Shown here piece by piece: positions 14,997-22,276 of a stretch of DNA of 64,000 nucleotides. Origin of the DNA: Marisediminicola sp040546025 (GTDB lineage Bacteria > Actinomycetota > Actinomycetes > Actinomycetales > Microbacteriaceae); contig NZ_JBEPNA010000013.1 of assembly GCF_040546025.1 (NCBI RefSeq), forward strand, positions 36,867 to 100,866. Reading direction: 5' to 3'. A model generated the notes under the pieces. The model ran no database searches and was not told the DNA's origin. It worked only from the letters and a program-made list of their open reading frames with translations. Made by a program: the position numbers and the translations under genes. Each line of letters begins with the position of its first letter. Position 1 is the first letter of the stretch.

Positions 14997-16139
14997 TTAC
15001 AGGTCGGCGTGCAGCTGCCACACCTGTTGCGCGGAGTCGCGCCAATTGAACGCGGCGGCCCGGTCGATGCCCGAGAAGCGCAGCCGCTCGGCGAGCGTCG
15101 CGTCGGCGAGCACGGAGGCGATCGCGGTAGAGAGGCGCCCCGGGTAGCCGTCGTCGTCGGCGAGCGGAACCGCGACACCGGCGCCCGCGGCGACCTCGAC
15201 GACGGCCGGGGCGTCCGAGTGCACCACGGGGGTGCCGAGGCTGAAAGCCTCGATGAGCGGCAGGCCGAAGCCCTCGGCGAGGCTCGGAAAGGCGAAGACG
15301 GATGCCCGACCGATGGCGACCGCGAGGTCGCTGTCGGAGAGCACACCAAGGCGACGCACCCGCGACGGGTCCAGGCCGGCCTCGGCCGCGATGGCGTCGA
15401 GGTCGGGAGCGTTCCAACCCTCGGGGCCGGCGACGAGCAGCGGAATACCGGTGTCGTGCTCGCTCGCGAGCGAGCGGACGAGCGGCTCGAGCCCCTTGCG
15501 CGCGTCGATCGTGCCGGCGCTCAGAATGTAGCGGCCGGGCAGGTCCAGCTCTGTGGCGCGGTCCTCGGCGTCGACGGGGAGGGCGAGCCGCGGGCTCACC
15601 GCTCCGCCGACCACCCGGATCCGGTCGCCGAAGTTGTAGACCTCGGCGAGATCGTGTGCAACGGCGTGGGTCGGAACGACGACCGCGTCCGCGTACTTGA
15701 AGGCGCGCTTGGCCAGCGCCCTCTGCCAGGAAGCCCGGCGCGGGCTGATGAGTCTCGGATGCGTCCAGGCGATGGCGTCGTGGATCGTGACGACGGTCTG
15801 TCCGCTGGGGTCGGCCGCCTGATCCCGCCTGCCGAGGGGAGCGAGCAGGCTTGGTGAGTGGATCATCCCGCCGCCGGGGAGCTTGGTGACGCCGTGCTGC
15901 CAGGCGAGGTGGAGCTCGCGCCGCGCGAGGGCGCTCTTGAACAGGTCGGACAGGCCCGGAAGCAGCGTCTGCAGGGTGTCGTAGTCCGACTCGGGGGAGG
16001 CCGACACGACGCCGCTGACCTCGCATCCGGCCGGGGCGGTACGGATGAGCTCGCGCGTGAGTTCCTCGGCATAGCGCCCGGCACCACCCGACCCGGGGGC
16101 GATGATGTCGTCCACGATCACCCGAAGCGTTGTCGTCAC
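14997..16139 (-). CDS. Glycosyltransferase family 4 (GT-B) enzyme
   Basis: Cytoplasmic sugar transferase, last gene of the rmlB-rmlD operon; the ATG overlaps the rmlD stop by 4 nt. The 380 residues have an N-terminal acceptor domain with the glycine-rich PGSGGAGRYAEELTREL and TIHDAIAWTHP. The C-terminal nucleotide-sugar domain has RYILSAGTIDARKG and the EX7E-type signature in FPSLAEGFGLPLIEAFSLG. By position it corresponds to the rhamnosyltransferase slot next to rmlD (wbbL1 in M. tuberculosis), although WbbL is GT2 and this is GT4. Rhamnosyl transfer is therefore a guess from context; the donor is not shown. Confidence 0.88.
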   Translation of the reverse strand: MTTTLRVIVDDIIAPGSGGAGRYAEELTRELIRTAPAGCEVSGVVSASPESDYDTLQTLLPGLSDLFKSALARRELHLAWQHGVTKLPGGGMIHSPSLLAPLGRRDQAADPSGQTVVTIHDAIAWTHPRLISPRRASWQRALAKRAFKYADAVVVPTHAVAHDLAEVYNFGDRIRVVGGAVSPRLALPVDAEDRATELDLPGRYILSAGTIDARKGLEPLVRSLASEHDTGIPLLVAGPEGWNAPDLDAIAAEAGLDPSRVRRLGVLSDSDLAVAIGRASVFAFPSLAEGFGLPLIEAFSLGTPVVHSDAPAVVEVAAGAGVAVPLADDDGYPGRLSTAIASVLADATLAERLRFSGIDRAAAFNWRDSAQQVWQLHADL

Positions 16140-16990
16140 TGCGTCTTCACAACTCCCTGGCTCATGGCATCCCCCAGCGTTTCCCGCCAGTCGCGCATCG
16201 GGGCGAGGCCGGCGGAGCGCCAGGCTTCGTGCCCGAGAACAGAATAGGCGGGGCGGGGAGCCGGACGCTGAAAGGACGAGCTGTCCGTCGGCTGTACCCT
16301 CTCGGGGTCCAGTCCCGCGTTCGCGAATACCGTGCGGGCGAAATCGAACCAGCTCCCCTGCCCTGAGCTCGTGCCGTGGTAGATGCCGAACGGGGCACCA
16401 GCATCCACGAGCTCGACGATCTTATGAGCGAGCTCGAGGGTCCAGGTGGGTTGGCCGATCTGGTCGTCGACGACCGACAGCTCGTCGCGCTGCGCCGCGA
16501 GCTTCAGCATCGTCGCGGCGAAGTTGGGGCCACCAGCGCCGTACAGCCACGCGGTGCGAACGATGTAGCTGCGGTCGGGGTTCTGCCGAGCGACGAGCCG
16601 CTCGCCCTCCGCCTTGGTGCGCCCATAGGCGGACACCGGACGAAGCGGGGTGTCCTCCGCGTAGGGGGTCGTTTCGGTGCCGTCGAAGACGTAGTCGGTC
16701 GACACCTGCACGAGGATCGCGCCCGCCTCCGCGGTCGCCGTCGCCAGGTATCCGGCGGCGGTCGCGTTCACCGCGAACGCCGACTCCTCGTCGGACTCGG
16801 CATCATCCACTTTCGTGTACGCCGCCGCATTGACCACGACGTCGTGGCCGGCGACCGCGGCGCGGACGGCGTCGAGATCGGTCACGTCGAGGTCGGAGCG
16901 CGACAGGGCGGTCACCTCCCGGCCGGCGAGGGCGGTGAGGAGGTCCTGGCCGAGCATCCCGCCGGCGCCGGTGACGAGGAAGCGGGTCAC
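16136..16990 (-). CDS. rmlD: dTDP-4-dehydrorhamnose reductase
   Basis: Last step of dTDP-L-rhamnose synthesis, NADPH reduction of the 4-keto group. The GTG start at 16990 overlaps the rmlB stop by 4 nt; a longer frame extends upstream but runs inside rmlB. The 284 residues carry the cofactor motif VTGAGGMLGQDL, VNAAAYTKVDDAE, VSTDYVFDG and the catalytic YGRTKAEGE (YxxxK), then RTAWLYGAGGPNF and GQPTWTLELA. These are the diagnostic RmlD blocks. It is translated with rmlB and the GT4 gene as a tight three-gene operon. Confidence 0.95.
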   Translation of the reverse strand: MTRFLVTGAGGMLGQDLLTALAGREVTALSRSDLDVTDLDAVRAAVAGHDVVVNAAAYTKVDDAESDEESAFAVNATAAGYLATATAEAGAILVQVSTDYVFDGTETTPYAEDTPLRPVSAYGRTKAEGERLVARQNPDRSYIVRTAWLYGAGGPNFAATMLKLAAQRDELSVVDDQIGQPTWTLELAHKIVELVDAGAPFGIYHGTSSGQGSWFDFARTVFANAGLDPERVQPTDSSSFQRPAPRPAYSVLGHEAWRSAGLAPMRDWRETLGDAMSQGVVKTQ

Positions 16991-17979
16991 AGTGCGCTCA
17001 GGGCGGCGCGCTCCTTGAGAGGCTCCCACCACTGCCGATTGTCACGGTACCACTGGACGACGTCGTTCAGACCCTGCTCGAACGGGACGAGCGGCTCGTA
17101 GCCGAGTTCGGTACGGATCTTGCCGATGTCGACCGAATAACGCAGGTCGTGGCCGAGGCGGTCCTGCACGCGGTCGACGTACGACCAGTCGGTGCCGGTC
17201 GCGTCGAGAAGCAGCTGGGTGAGCTCCTTGTTGGTGAGCTCGGTGCCGCCACCGATGTTGTAGATCTCGCCGGCCCGGCCGCGCGTCAGTACCATCGCGA
17301 TGCCGCGGGTGTGGTCGTCGACGTGGAGCCAGTCCCGGATGTTGTTGCCCTCGCCGTAGAGCGGAACGTGCTTGTCGTCGATCAGGTTGGTCACGAACAG
17401 CGGGATGACCTTTTCGGGGAAGTGGTACGGGCCGTAGTTGTTCGAGCAGCGCGTGATCGAGACGTTGAGTCCGTGTGTGCGGTAGTAGCTGCGGGCGAGC
17501 AGGTCGCTCCCGGCCTTCGACGCCGAGTAGGGGGAGTTGGGTTCGAGCGGGCGCTGTTCATCCCACGATCCCTCGGCTATCGAACCGTAGACCTCGTCTG
17601 TCGAGACGTGCACGAAGCGCCTCACCTCATGGCGCAGCGCCGCGTCGAGCAGCTGCTGCGTGCCGAGCACGTTCGTCTCGACGAAGACCGACGCGTCACG
17701 CACCGAGCGGTCGACGTGCGACTCGGCGGCGAAGTGCACGATCGCGTCGATGCTGGGGAAGAGCGTGTCGAGCAGGGCGGCATCGCGGATGTCGCCGTGC
17801 ACGAAGGTGTAGCGCGGTGAATCGGCGACCGGGACGAGGTTCTCCAGGTTGCCGGAATAGGTGAGGGAGTCGAGGACCACGACCTCGGCGCCCTCGAGCC
17901 CCGGGTACGCGTCCTGCAGGGTGCGCCGAACGAAGTTCGAGCCGATGAAGCCAGCGCCGCCAGTAACAAGGATTCTCAT
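16987..17979 (-). CDS. rmlB: dTDP-glucose 4,6-dehydratase
   Basis: Second step of dTDP-L-rhamnose synthesis: NAD-dependent dehydration of dTDP-glucose to the 4-keto-6-deoxy sugar. The 330 residues begin MRILVTGGAGFIGSNFVRR. They hold the active-site loop HVSTDEVYGSI (Thr, Asp, Glu), YSASKAGSDLLARSY (catalytic YxxxK) and NNYGPYHFPEKVIPLFV, all standard RmlB blocks. ATG 17979 was chosen because GGAAAG lies upstream and homologues start at this motif; the open frame continues 36 codons further without support. It leads the operon with rmlD and the GT4 gene, read away from the CAP-protein gene. Confidence 0.96.
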   Translation of the reverse strand: MRILVTGGAGFIGSNFVRRTLQDAYPGLEGAEVVVLDSLTYSGNLENLVPVADSPRYTFVHGDIRDAALLDTLFPSIDAIVHFAAESHVDRSVRDASVFVETNVLGTQQLLDAALRHEVRRFVHVSTDEVYGSIAEGSWDEQRPLEPNSPYSASKAGSDLLARSYYRTHGLNVSITRCSNNYGPYHFPEKVIPLFVTNLIDDKHVPLYGEGNNIRDWLHVDDHTRGIAMVLTRGRAGEIYNIGGGTELTNKELTQLLLDATGTDWSYVDRVQDRLGHDLRYSVDIGKIRTELGYEPLVPFEQGLNDVVQWYRDNRQWWEPLKERAALSAL

Positions 17980-18019
17980 GAAGTGCGTTCTTTCCGGCTC
18001 GCGAACAGTGGCGCTGACG

Positions 18020-18025
18020 ATTCTA
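18020..18025 (-). promoter_or_regulatory. -10 box for the rmlB operon
   Basis: TAGAAT on the minus strand, about 40 nt before the rmlB ATG. No good -35 match was seen. Two GTGACCGGA direct repeats (13-bp period, around 18030-18051) lie just upstream and may be an operator. Confidence 0.4.
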
Positions 18026-18115
18026 CCCAGTGACCGGACACCGTGACCGGATTGTGTGCCCGGGGCCCCGCGACCGGTGACCAGCATTGCCCGGCGCTGG
18101 CGATTGCGCGCTTGC

Positions 18116-18121
18116 TAGGGT
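18116..18121 (+). promoter_or_regulatory. -10 box upstream of the CAP-protein gene
   Basis: TAGGGT lies 36 nt before the ATG at 18158. GGGGGA at 18145-18150 is the ribosome binding site. Confidence 0.35.
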
Positions 18122-18157
18122 GACCGAAGGGAAACCACAGATTCGGGGGAATCGACC

Positions 18158-19312
18158 ATGCAATCCCTTCTTGCAATCGGCGCTCGGGTGTCCGCACTAC
18201 TGCTCCTCTCTGTGCTGCTGGTGTCGGCGGGGGCCACCAGCGCGTCAGCCGACATCAACCACGACCAGATCGTGGCCGCGACGAACGCGGAGCGCGCCAA
18301 GGTGGGGCAGCCGGCGCTTGCCCGCAACTCCCGCCTCGACGCTGCTGCGCAGGAGTGGGCTCAGACCATGAGCTCCAGCGGGAACTTCGTCCACAGCACG
18401 ACGACCTGGCGGTCCACCCGGGTCGATGCGGGGTGGACCGGCATGGGCGAGAACATCGCCGCCGGGTACCCCGCGGCAGGCGCGGTAATGATCGGCTGGA
18501 TGAACTCGCCCGGCCACAGGGACAACATTCTTCGATCGAGCTACACCCACATGGGCGTCGGCTTCGTCGCCCGGGGCAACTACTGGGTGCAGCTGTTCGC
18601 GACTTACCCGCGCGCGGACGCCGGCCCGTGGCCCATCATGCGCCCGGCCCACCTGTCGACGATCTACGAGCTGGTCTCGGCCGACGGCGCGGTGACTCCG
18701 ACCGCGCTCTCGTTCGAGCGGTGGACCACCGTGTACAACTCCCGCACGCCGCTCGTCGCGCCGACACGGTTCGTCAAGTACGCGTGGTCGCCCTCGGTGT
18801 ACGCGGTCACCCAGTGGCCGGGAGGCGAAAGCAGCTGGCAGTGGGAGCACCTCGCCTTCGACCAGTGGAGGCACGCGGGATTCCCCAACGCGGTGATCAC
18901 CGGATGGATCGCCGGGAGCAGCATCTACAAGTGGGACACCGGTTCGGAGCTGTTCCTGAGCGGGGCGGACCGCACCGTCCGCAAGCTCACCCCCGCCGAG
19001 TGGGCCGCCACCGGCACCCGGCCGTTCGAGAACCGATCGGGTCAGGGCTACCTCAAGCTCTCCTGGAATCCCACCATCGTCTACTCTCCCGATACCTCGT
19101 CACTCCAGAGCCAGTCCGTCGACTACGCCTCGTGGAAGGCGGCAGCGTTCCCCACCCCGCAGCAGAGGTCCCGGTTCCCCGGTGACGCGTTCTACAAGTT
19201 CGCGGGTTCACCGGACATCTTCTACACCGGGCCGACCCTCGACCGAGCCATTACCTTCCAGGAGTGGTCGGGTGCCGGATGGCCGGTGCCCGAGCTTCGT
19301 CCGGCCGGGTGA
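18158..19312 (+). CDS. Secreted CAP-domain protein with C-terminal repeats
   Basis: Exported protein of unknown function. A signal peptide covers residues 1-31 (hydrophobic ALLLLSVLLVSAG, then ASADI as likely cleavage site). The CAP/SCP domain follows to about residue 150, with NAERAKVGQPAL, GENIAAGYP, SPGHRDNIL and GVGFVARGNYWVQLFA. Histidines in NFVHSTT and GHRDN are the usual metal-site pair. The rest (about residues 165-384) looks like four imperfect units of 45-50 residues ending in a Trp-containing turn: FDQWRHAGFPN, LTPAEWAATGT, VDYASWKAAAFPT and ITFQEWSGAGWPV. The units may bind wall glycan; this is inference. It stands alone between the two halves of the rhamnose cluster. Confidence 0.85.
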   Translation: MQSLLAIGARVSALLLLSVLLVSAGATSASADINHDQIVAATNAERAKVGQPALARNSRLDAAAQEWAQTMSSSGNFVHSTTTWRSTRVDAGWTGMGENIAAGYPAAGAVMIGWMNSPGHRDNILRSSYTHMGVGFVARGNYWVQLFATYPRADAGPWPIMRPAHLSTIYELVSADGAVTPTALSFERWTTVYNSRTPLVAPTRFVKYAWSPSVYAVTQWPGGESSWQWEHLAFDQWRHAGFPNAVITGWIAGSSIYKWDTGSELFLSGADRTVRKLTPAEWAATGTRPFENRSGQGYLKLSWNPTIVYSPDTSSLQSQSVDYASWKAAAFPTPQQRSRFPGDAFYKFAGSPDIFYTGPTLDRAITFQEWSGAGWPVPELRPAG

Positions 19313-19347
19313 CCGGCGGCCTCGACATTGCGGAACGGCTCCCGGGC

Positions 19348-19353
19348 TAGACT
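19348..19353 (+). promoter_or_regulatory. -10 box for leaderless rmlC
   Basis: TAGACT ends 6 nt before the GTG at 19360, supporting that start for the rmlC-rmlA pair. Confidence 0.5.
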
Positions 19354-19359
19354 TCCGAC

Positions 19360-19971
19360 GTGCTAATCCGCGAGCTTTCCATACCGGACTCCTACGAGAT
19401 CACGCCCCGTCAGTTCCGTGACGACCGGGGCGTCTTCCTCGAGTGGTACCGGTTCGACAAACTCTCCGAGGTGGTGGGGCACCCGCTCGACCTGCGACAG
19501 GCGAACACGTCGGTGTCGCGCCGGGGGGCGTTGCGCGGCATCCATTTCGCGGATGTCCCCGCCGGGCAGGCGAAATACGTGACCGCGTCGCAGGGCGCCG
19601 TGCTCGACTTTGTGATCGACATCAGGGTCGGGTCGCCGACATTCGGTGAATGGGACAGCGTGCTGCTCGACAGCGTCGACCGGCGGGCCGTCTACCTGGC
19701 CGAGGGGCTCGGGCACGCCTTCGTCGCGCTCACGGAGGATGCGACGGTCAGCTACCTCGTCTCCGACGTGTTCAACGCCCCGCGCGAGCATGGCATCAAC
19801 CCGCTCGACCCGGCCATCGGGCTCGTCTTTCCGCCGGAGGCGGGCGAGCTTCTGCTCTCCACGAAGGATACCGACGCGCCCGGCCTGATCGAGGCGGCCG
19901 AGGCCGGGCTCCTTCCCACCTGGGACGTCGTCCGCGCCCATTACGCCTTCCTCTCCGAAAAGAGCAACTGA
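19360..19971 (+). CDS. rmlC: dTDP-4-dehydrorhamnose 3,5-epimerase
   Basis: Third step of dTDP-L-rhamnose synthesis, inverting C3 and C5 of the keto sugar made by RmlB. The 203-residue cupin-type protein has DRGVFLEWYR, QANTSVSRRGALRGIHFADV with the catalytic His, then VLDFVIDIRVGSPTFGEWD with the catalytic Asp. After these come YLAEGLGHAFVAL and YLVSDVFN. The length and order of blocks are normal for RmlC. The start is GTG 19360, at leaderless distance from a -10 box. rmlA begins 2 nt after the stop. Confidence 0.95.
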   Translation: MLIRELSIPDSYEITPRQFRDDRGVFLEWYRFDKLSEVVGHPLDLRQANTSVSRRGALRGIHFADVPAGQAKYVTASQGAVLDFVIDIRVGSPTFGEWDSVLLDSVDRRAVYLAEGLGHAFVALTEDATVSYLVSDVFNAPREHGINPLDPAIGLVFPPEAGELLLSTKDTDAPGLIEAAEAGLLPTWDVVRAHYAFLSEKSN

Positions 19972-19973
19972 CC

Positions 19974-20849
19974 ATGCGCGGAATCATCCTCGCCGGCGGA
20001 TCCGGCACACGCCTCTGGCCCATCACCAAGGGCATCTCGAAGCAGCTCATGCCGATCTACGACAAGCCGATGATCTACTACCCCCTCTCGACGCTCATGA
20101 TGGCTGGCATCCGCGAGATCCTCATCATCACGACGCCGGAATACAACTCGCAGTTCCGGGCCCTCTTCGGCGACGGCTCGGCCCTCGGGCTCGACATCCA
20201 GTATGCGGAGCAGCCGTCGCCCGACGGGCTCGCCCAGGCCTTCATCATCGGCGAAGATTTCATCGGCGACGATTCGGTCGCGCTCGTGCTCGGCGACAAC
20301 ATCTTCCACGGCGCCGGCCTCGGCACGGCGCTCCGGCGCCACCACCAGATCGACGGCGGCCTGATCTTCGCGTACCGGGTCGCGGACCCGCGGTCGTACG
20401 GCGTCGTCGAATTCGACGACGACCTCAAGGCGGTCTCCATCGAGGAGAAGCCCACGAGGCCGAAGAGCAACTACGCGGTGCCGGGGCTCTACTTCTACGA
20501 CAACTCCGTCATCGAGGTCGCCAAGAGCATCGAACCTAGCGCACGAGGTGAACTCGAGATCTCGACCATCAACGAACGGTACCTGGAGCGCGGCACCCTG
20601 CAGGTGCAGGTGCTCGACCGCGGCACGGCCTGGCTCGATACCGGCACCTTCGAGTCGATGATGCAGGCATCCGAGTACGTGCGCGTCATCGAGGACCGTC
20701 AGGGGTTCAAGATCGGCTGCATCGAGGAGATTGCGTGGCGGGCGGGCTGGATCGACGATGCCCGCCTGTCGGAGCTGGCCACGGAACTGAACAAGAGCGG
20801 CTACGGCACGTATCTCGCCTCCCTTCTCGCGCGGGCCTACCCGGCCTGA
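19974..20849 (+). CDS. rmlA: Glucose-1-phosphate thymidylyltransferase
   Basis: First step of dTDP-L-rhamnose synthesis, joining dTTP and glucose-1-phosphate. The 291 residues start MRGIILAGGSGTRLWPITKG (nucleotide loop) and carry KQLMPIYDKPMIYYPLSTLM, YAEQPSPDGLAQAF, LGDNIFHG and EEKPTRPKSNYAVPGLYFYD, then RGTAWLDTGT, all typical of RmlA. The ATG lies 2 nt after rmlC. Together with rmlB and rmlD on the other strand the full pathway is encoded within 5 kb. The last 13 nt overlap the convergent pyruvyltransferase-like gene. Confidence 0.96.
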   Translation: MRGIILAGGSGTRLWPITKGISKQLMPIYDKPMIYYPLSTLMMAGIREILIITTPEYNSQFRALFGDGSALGLDIQYAEQPSPDGLAQAFIIGEDFIGDDSVALVLGDNIFHGAGLGTALRRHHQIDGGLIFAYRVADPRSYGVVEFDDDLKAVSIEEKPTRPKSNYAVPGLYFYDNSVIEVAKSIEPSARGELEISTINERYLERGTLQVQVLDRGTAWLDTGTFESMMQASEYVRVIEDRQGFKIGCIEEIAWRAGWIDDARLSELATELNKSGYGTYLASLLARAYPA

Positions 20850-22075
20850 GACGCCACCGGGTATAGCCGGGCGGCGACCGCCAACTTCGCCTCGCCGCAC
20901 TCGATCGCGTGCGCCGCGAACCGGCGGTTGCCCGTGGCGTGCAACCCGGACTCGTCGATCGCCTCGGTGCTGCCGGCATTGGACCATCCGGTGCCCAGCT
21001 CGACCAGCGAACCGTGCTTGATGTCGTAATAGCCGGGCTTGCCGGTGATGAACGCGCCCTTCGCGCCGCCGGCCGCGGCGAGCAGGTGGATGTGAAAGCG
21101 GGTGGTGAGCCACTGCTGCCCGGGGCGGACCGGAAGGCCGATGTTCCAGAGGTAGGAGAACGGGTAGAAGCGGCTCTGGGGGAACCGCCCGCGTACCAGT
21201 TCGTAGAAGCGCGAGTCGTCCGGCGGGATCGCCTCGACGAAACCGATCGGGTTCCCGCGGTCGCCGCCCACCCCGGCGACGAAACGCTCGACGGCATCGA
21301 GCAGACCGTCCACGTGGCCATCAGGAATCAGGTCGCCCTGGATCAGGATCATGATCTCCGGGCTTGATGCGTCGCCGTCGAATACATCGCCCTGCGTGAT
21401 GCCGAGAAAAGCGTCGTCGACGCCCAGCGGGATTCCGAGCAGCTGGGCACCGGCGGAATCCCGTGATTCCACCAGGTCGAACTCGGGCAACACGCGGCGC
21501 AACACCTCGGCGGAGTCATCGTTCTGGGGCAGGAGTCCCATGCCGGTCGCGTAGATGGGGATGCCGAATGCCCGCTTGATGGCGACGAGGGCGTGGATGA
21601 GTCCCACATTGTTCTGCCAGAGGCGGTTGATGTAGCCCCCACCGAGCAGGTGCACCGAGCGCATCGTGCGGATCGCCTCCAAGCCGGGATCGAGGCGCGG
21701 TGTCCCGAGCTCGCGAATGAGCCGTTCGGCGGTGCGGCCGACCTCGAGCGGATCGCCATCGCCGATCAGACCAGTCAGCTGCCATAGGGTGTTCGTCGTC
21801 CGCAGGCGCGGGTGAGCGTCCGCGAACAGGAATGCGGCACGGCCTGGCTCGAGGCAGTCGAGCCACACGTCGACATCCGGATGCTCCGCCGCGAGATACC
21901 GCAGCCATGCGCGGGTGATGAATTCGTCGCCGTAGTTCGGCAGTCCCGCTGCGCTCACGAGGTAGAAGGCCCGCCCGGTCGATGGCACCAGTCGAGCCTG
22001 CAACTTCTGCAGCCCTCTCGCGCCGCGCCCGAATGTGGCGCCGATGATGCGTTGTGCTTGGTGACGCAATGCCAT
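20837..22075 (-). CDS. Polysaccharide pyruvyl transferase-like protein
   Basis: Likely adds a pyruvyl ketal to a sugar of the surface glycan, using phosphoenolpyruvate; this is inferred from the family. The 412-residue product has the N-terminal SAAGLPNYGDEFITRAWLRY (N-GDE motif), VHLLGGGYIN, IYATGMGLLPQ, the ESRDSAGAQLLGI block and a late TTRFHIHLLAAAGGAKGAF resembling the catalytic R-H region. ATG 22075 begins the hydrophilic N-terminus; the longer open frame upstream lies in the shared promoter region. Its 3' end overlaps rmlA by 13 nt. It is monocistronic, and the acceptor is unknown. Confidence 0.82.
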   Translation of the reverse strand: MALRHQAQRIIGATFGRGARGLQKLQARLVPSTGRAFYLVSAAGLPNYGDEFITRAWLRYLAAEHPDVDVWLDCLEPGRAAFLFADAHPRLRTTNTLWQLTGLIGDGDPLEVGRTAERLIRELGTPRLDPGLEAIRTMRSVHLLGGGYINRLWQNNVGLIHALVAIKRAFGIPIYATGMGLLPQNDDSAEVLRRVLPEFDLVESRDSAGAQLLGIPLGVDDAFLGITQGDVFDGDASSPEIMILIQGDLIPDGHVDGLLDAVERFVAGVGGDRGNPIGFVEAIPPDDSRFYELVRGRFPQSRFYPFSYLWNIGLPVRPGQQWLTTRFHIHLLAAAGGAKGAFITGKPGYYDIKHGSLVELGTGWSNAGSTEAIDESGLHATGNRRFAAHAIECGEAKLAVAARLYPVASQAG

Positions 22076-22264
22076 GCTGCCTGTGCTTCTCTGAACTGTG
22101 CCGGAGTGGATCGGACCGCGTGCTCGGGCGGCTCGAGAGCACAAGGCATCGAGCCAGCTCCCGGCGTGACCTGCCCCTGAGAATAGGGCATTGCGCGGCT
22201 CCCGACCAAGTGCGGCCGCGCCGGGAGTGAGCCCGCAGCTCACCTGGCGCGGATGGTGCCCCGA

Positions 22265-22270
22265 TACTCT
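22265..22270 (+). promoter_or_regulatory. -10 box for leaderless start at 22277
   Basis: TACTCT ends 6 nt before an in-frame GTG at 22277. The ATG at 22253 lies upstream of the box and is unlikely to be used. Confidence 0.5.
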
Positions 22271-22276
22271 AGGGGT

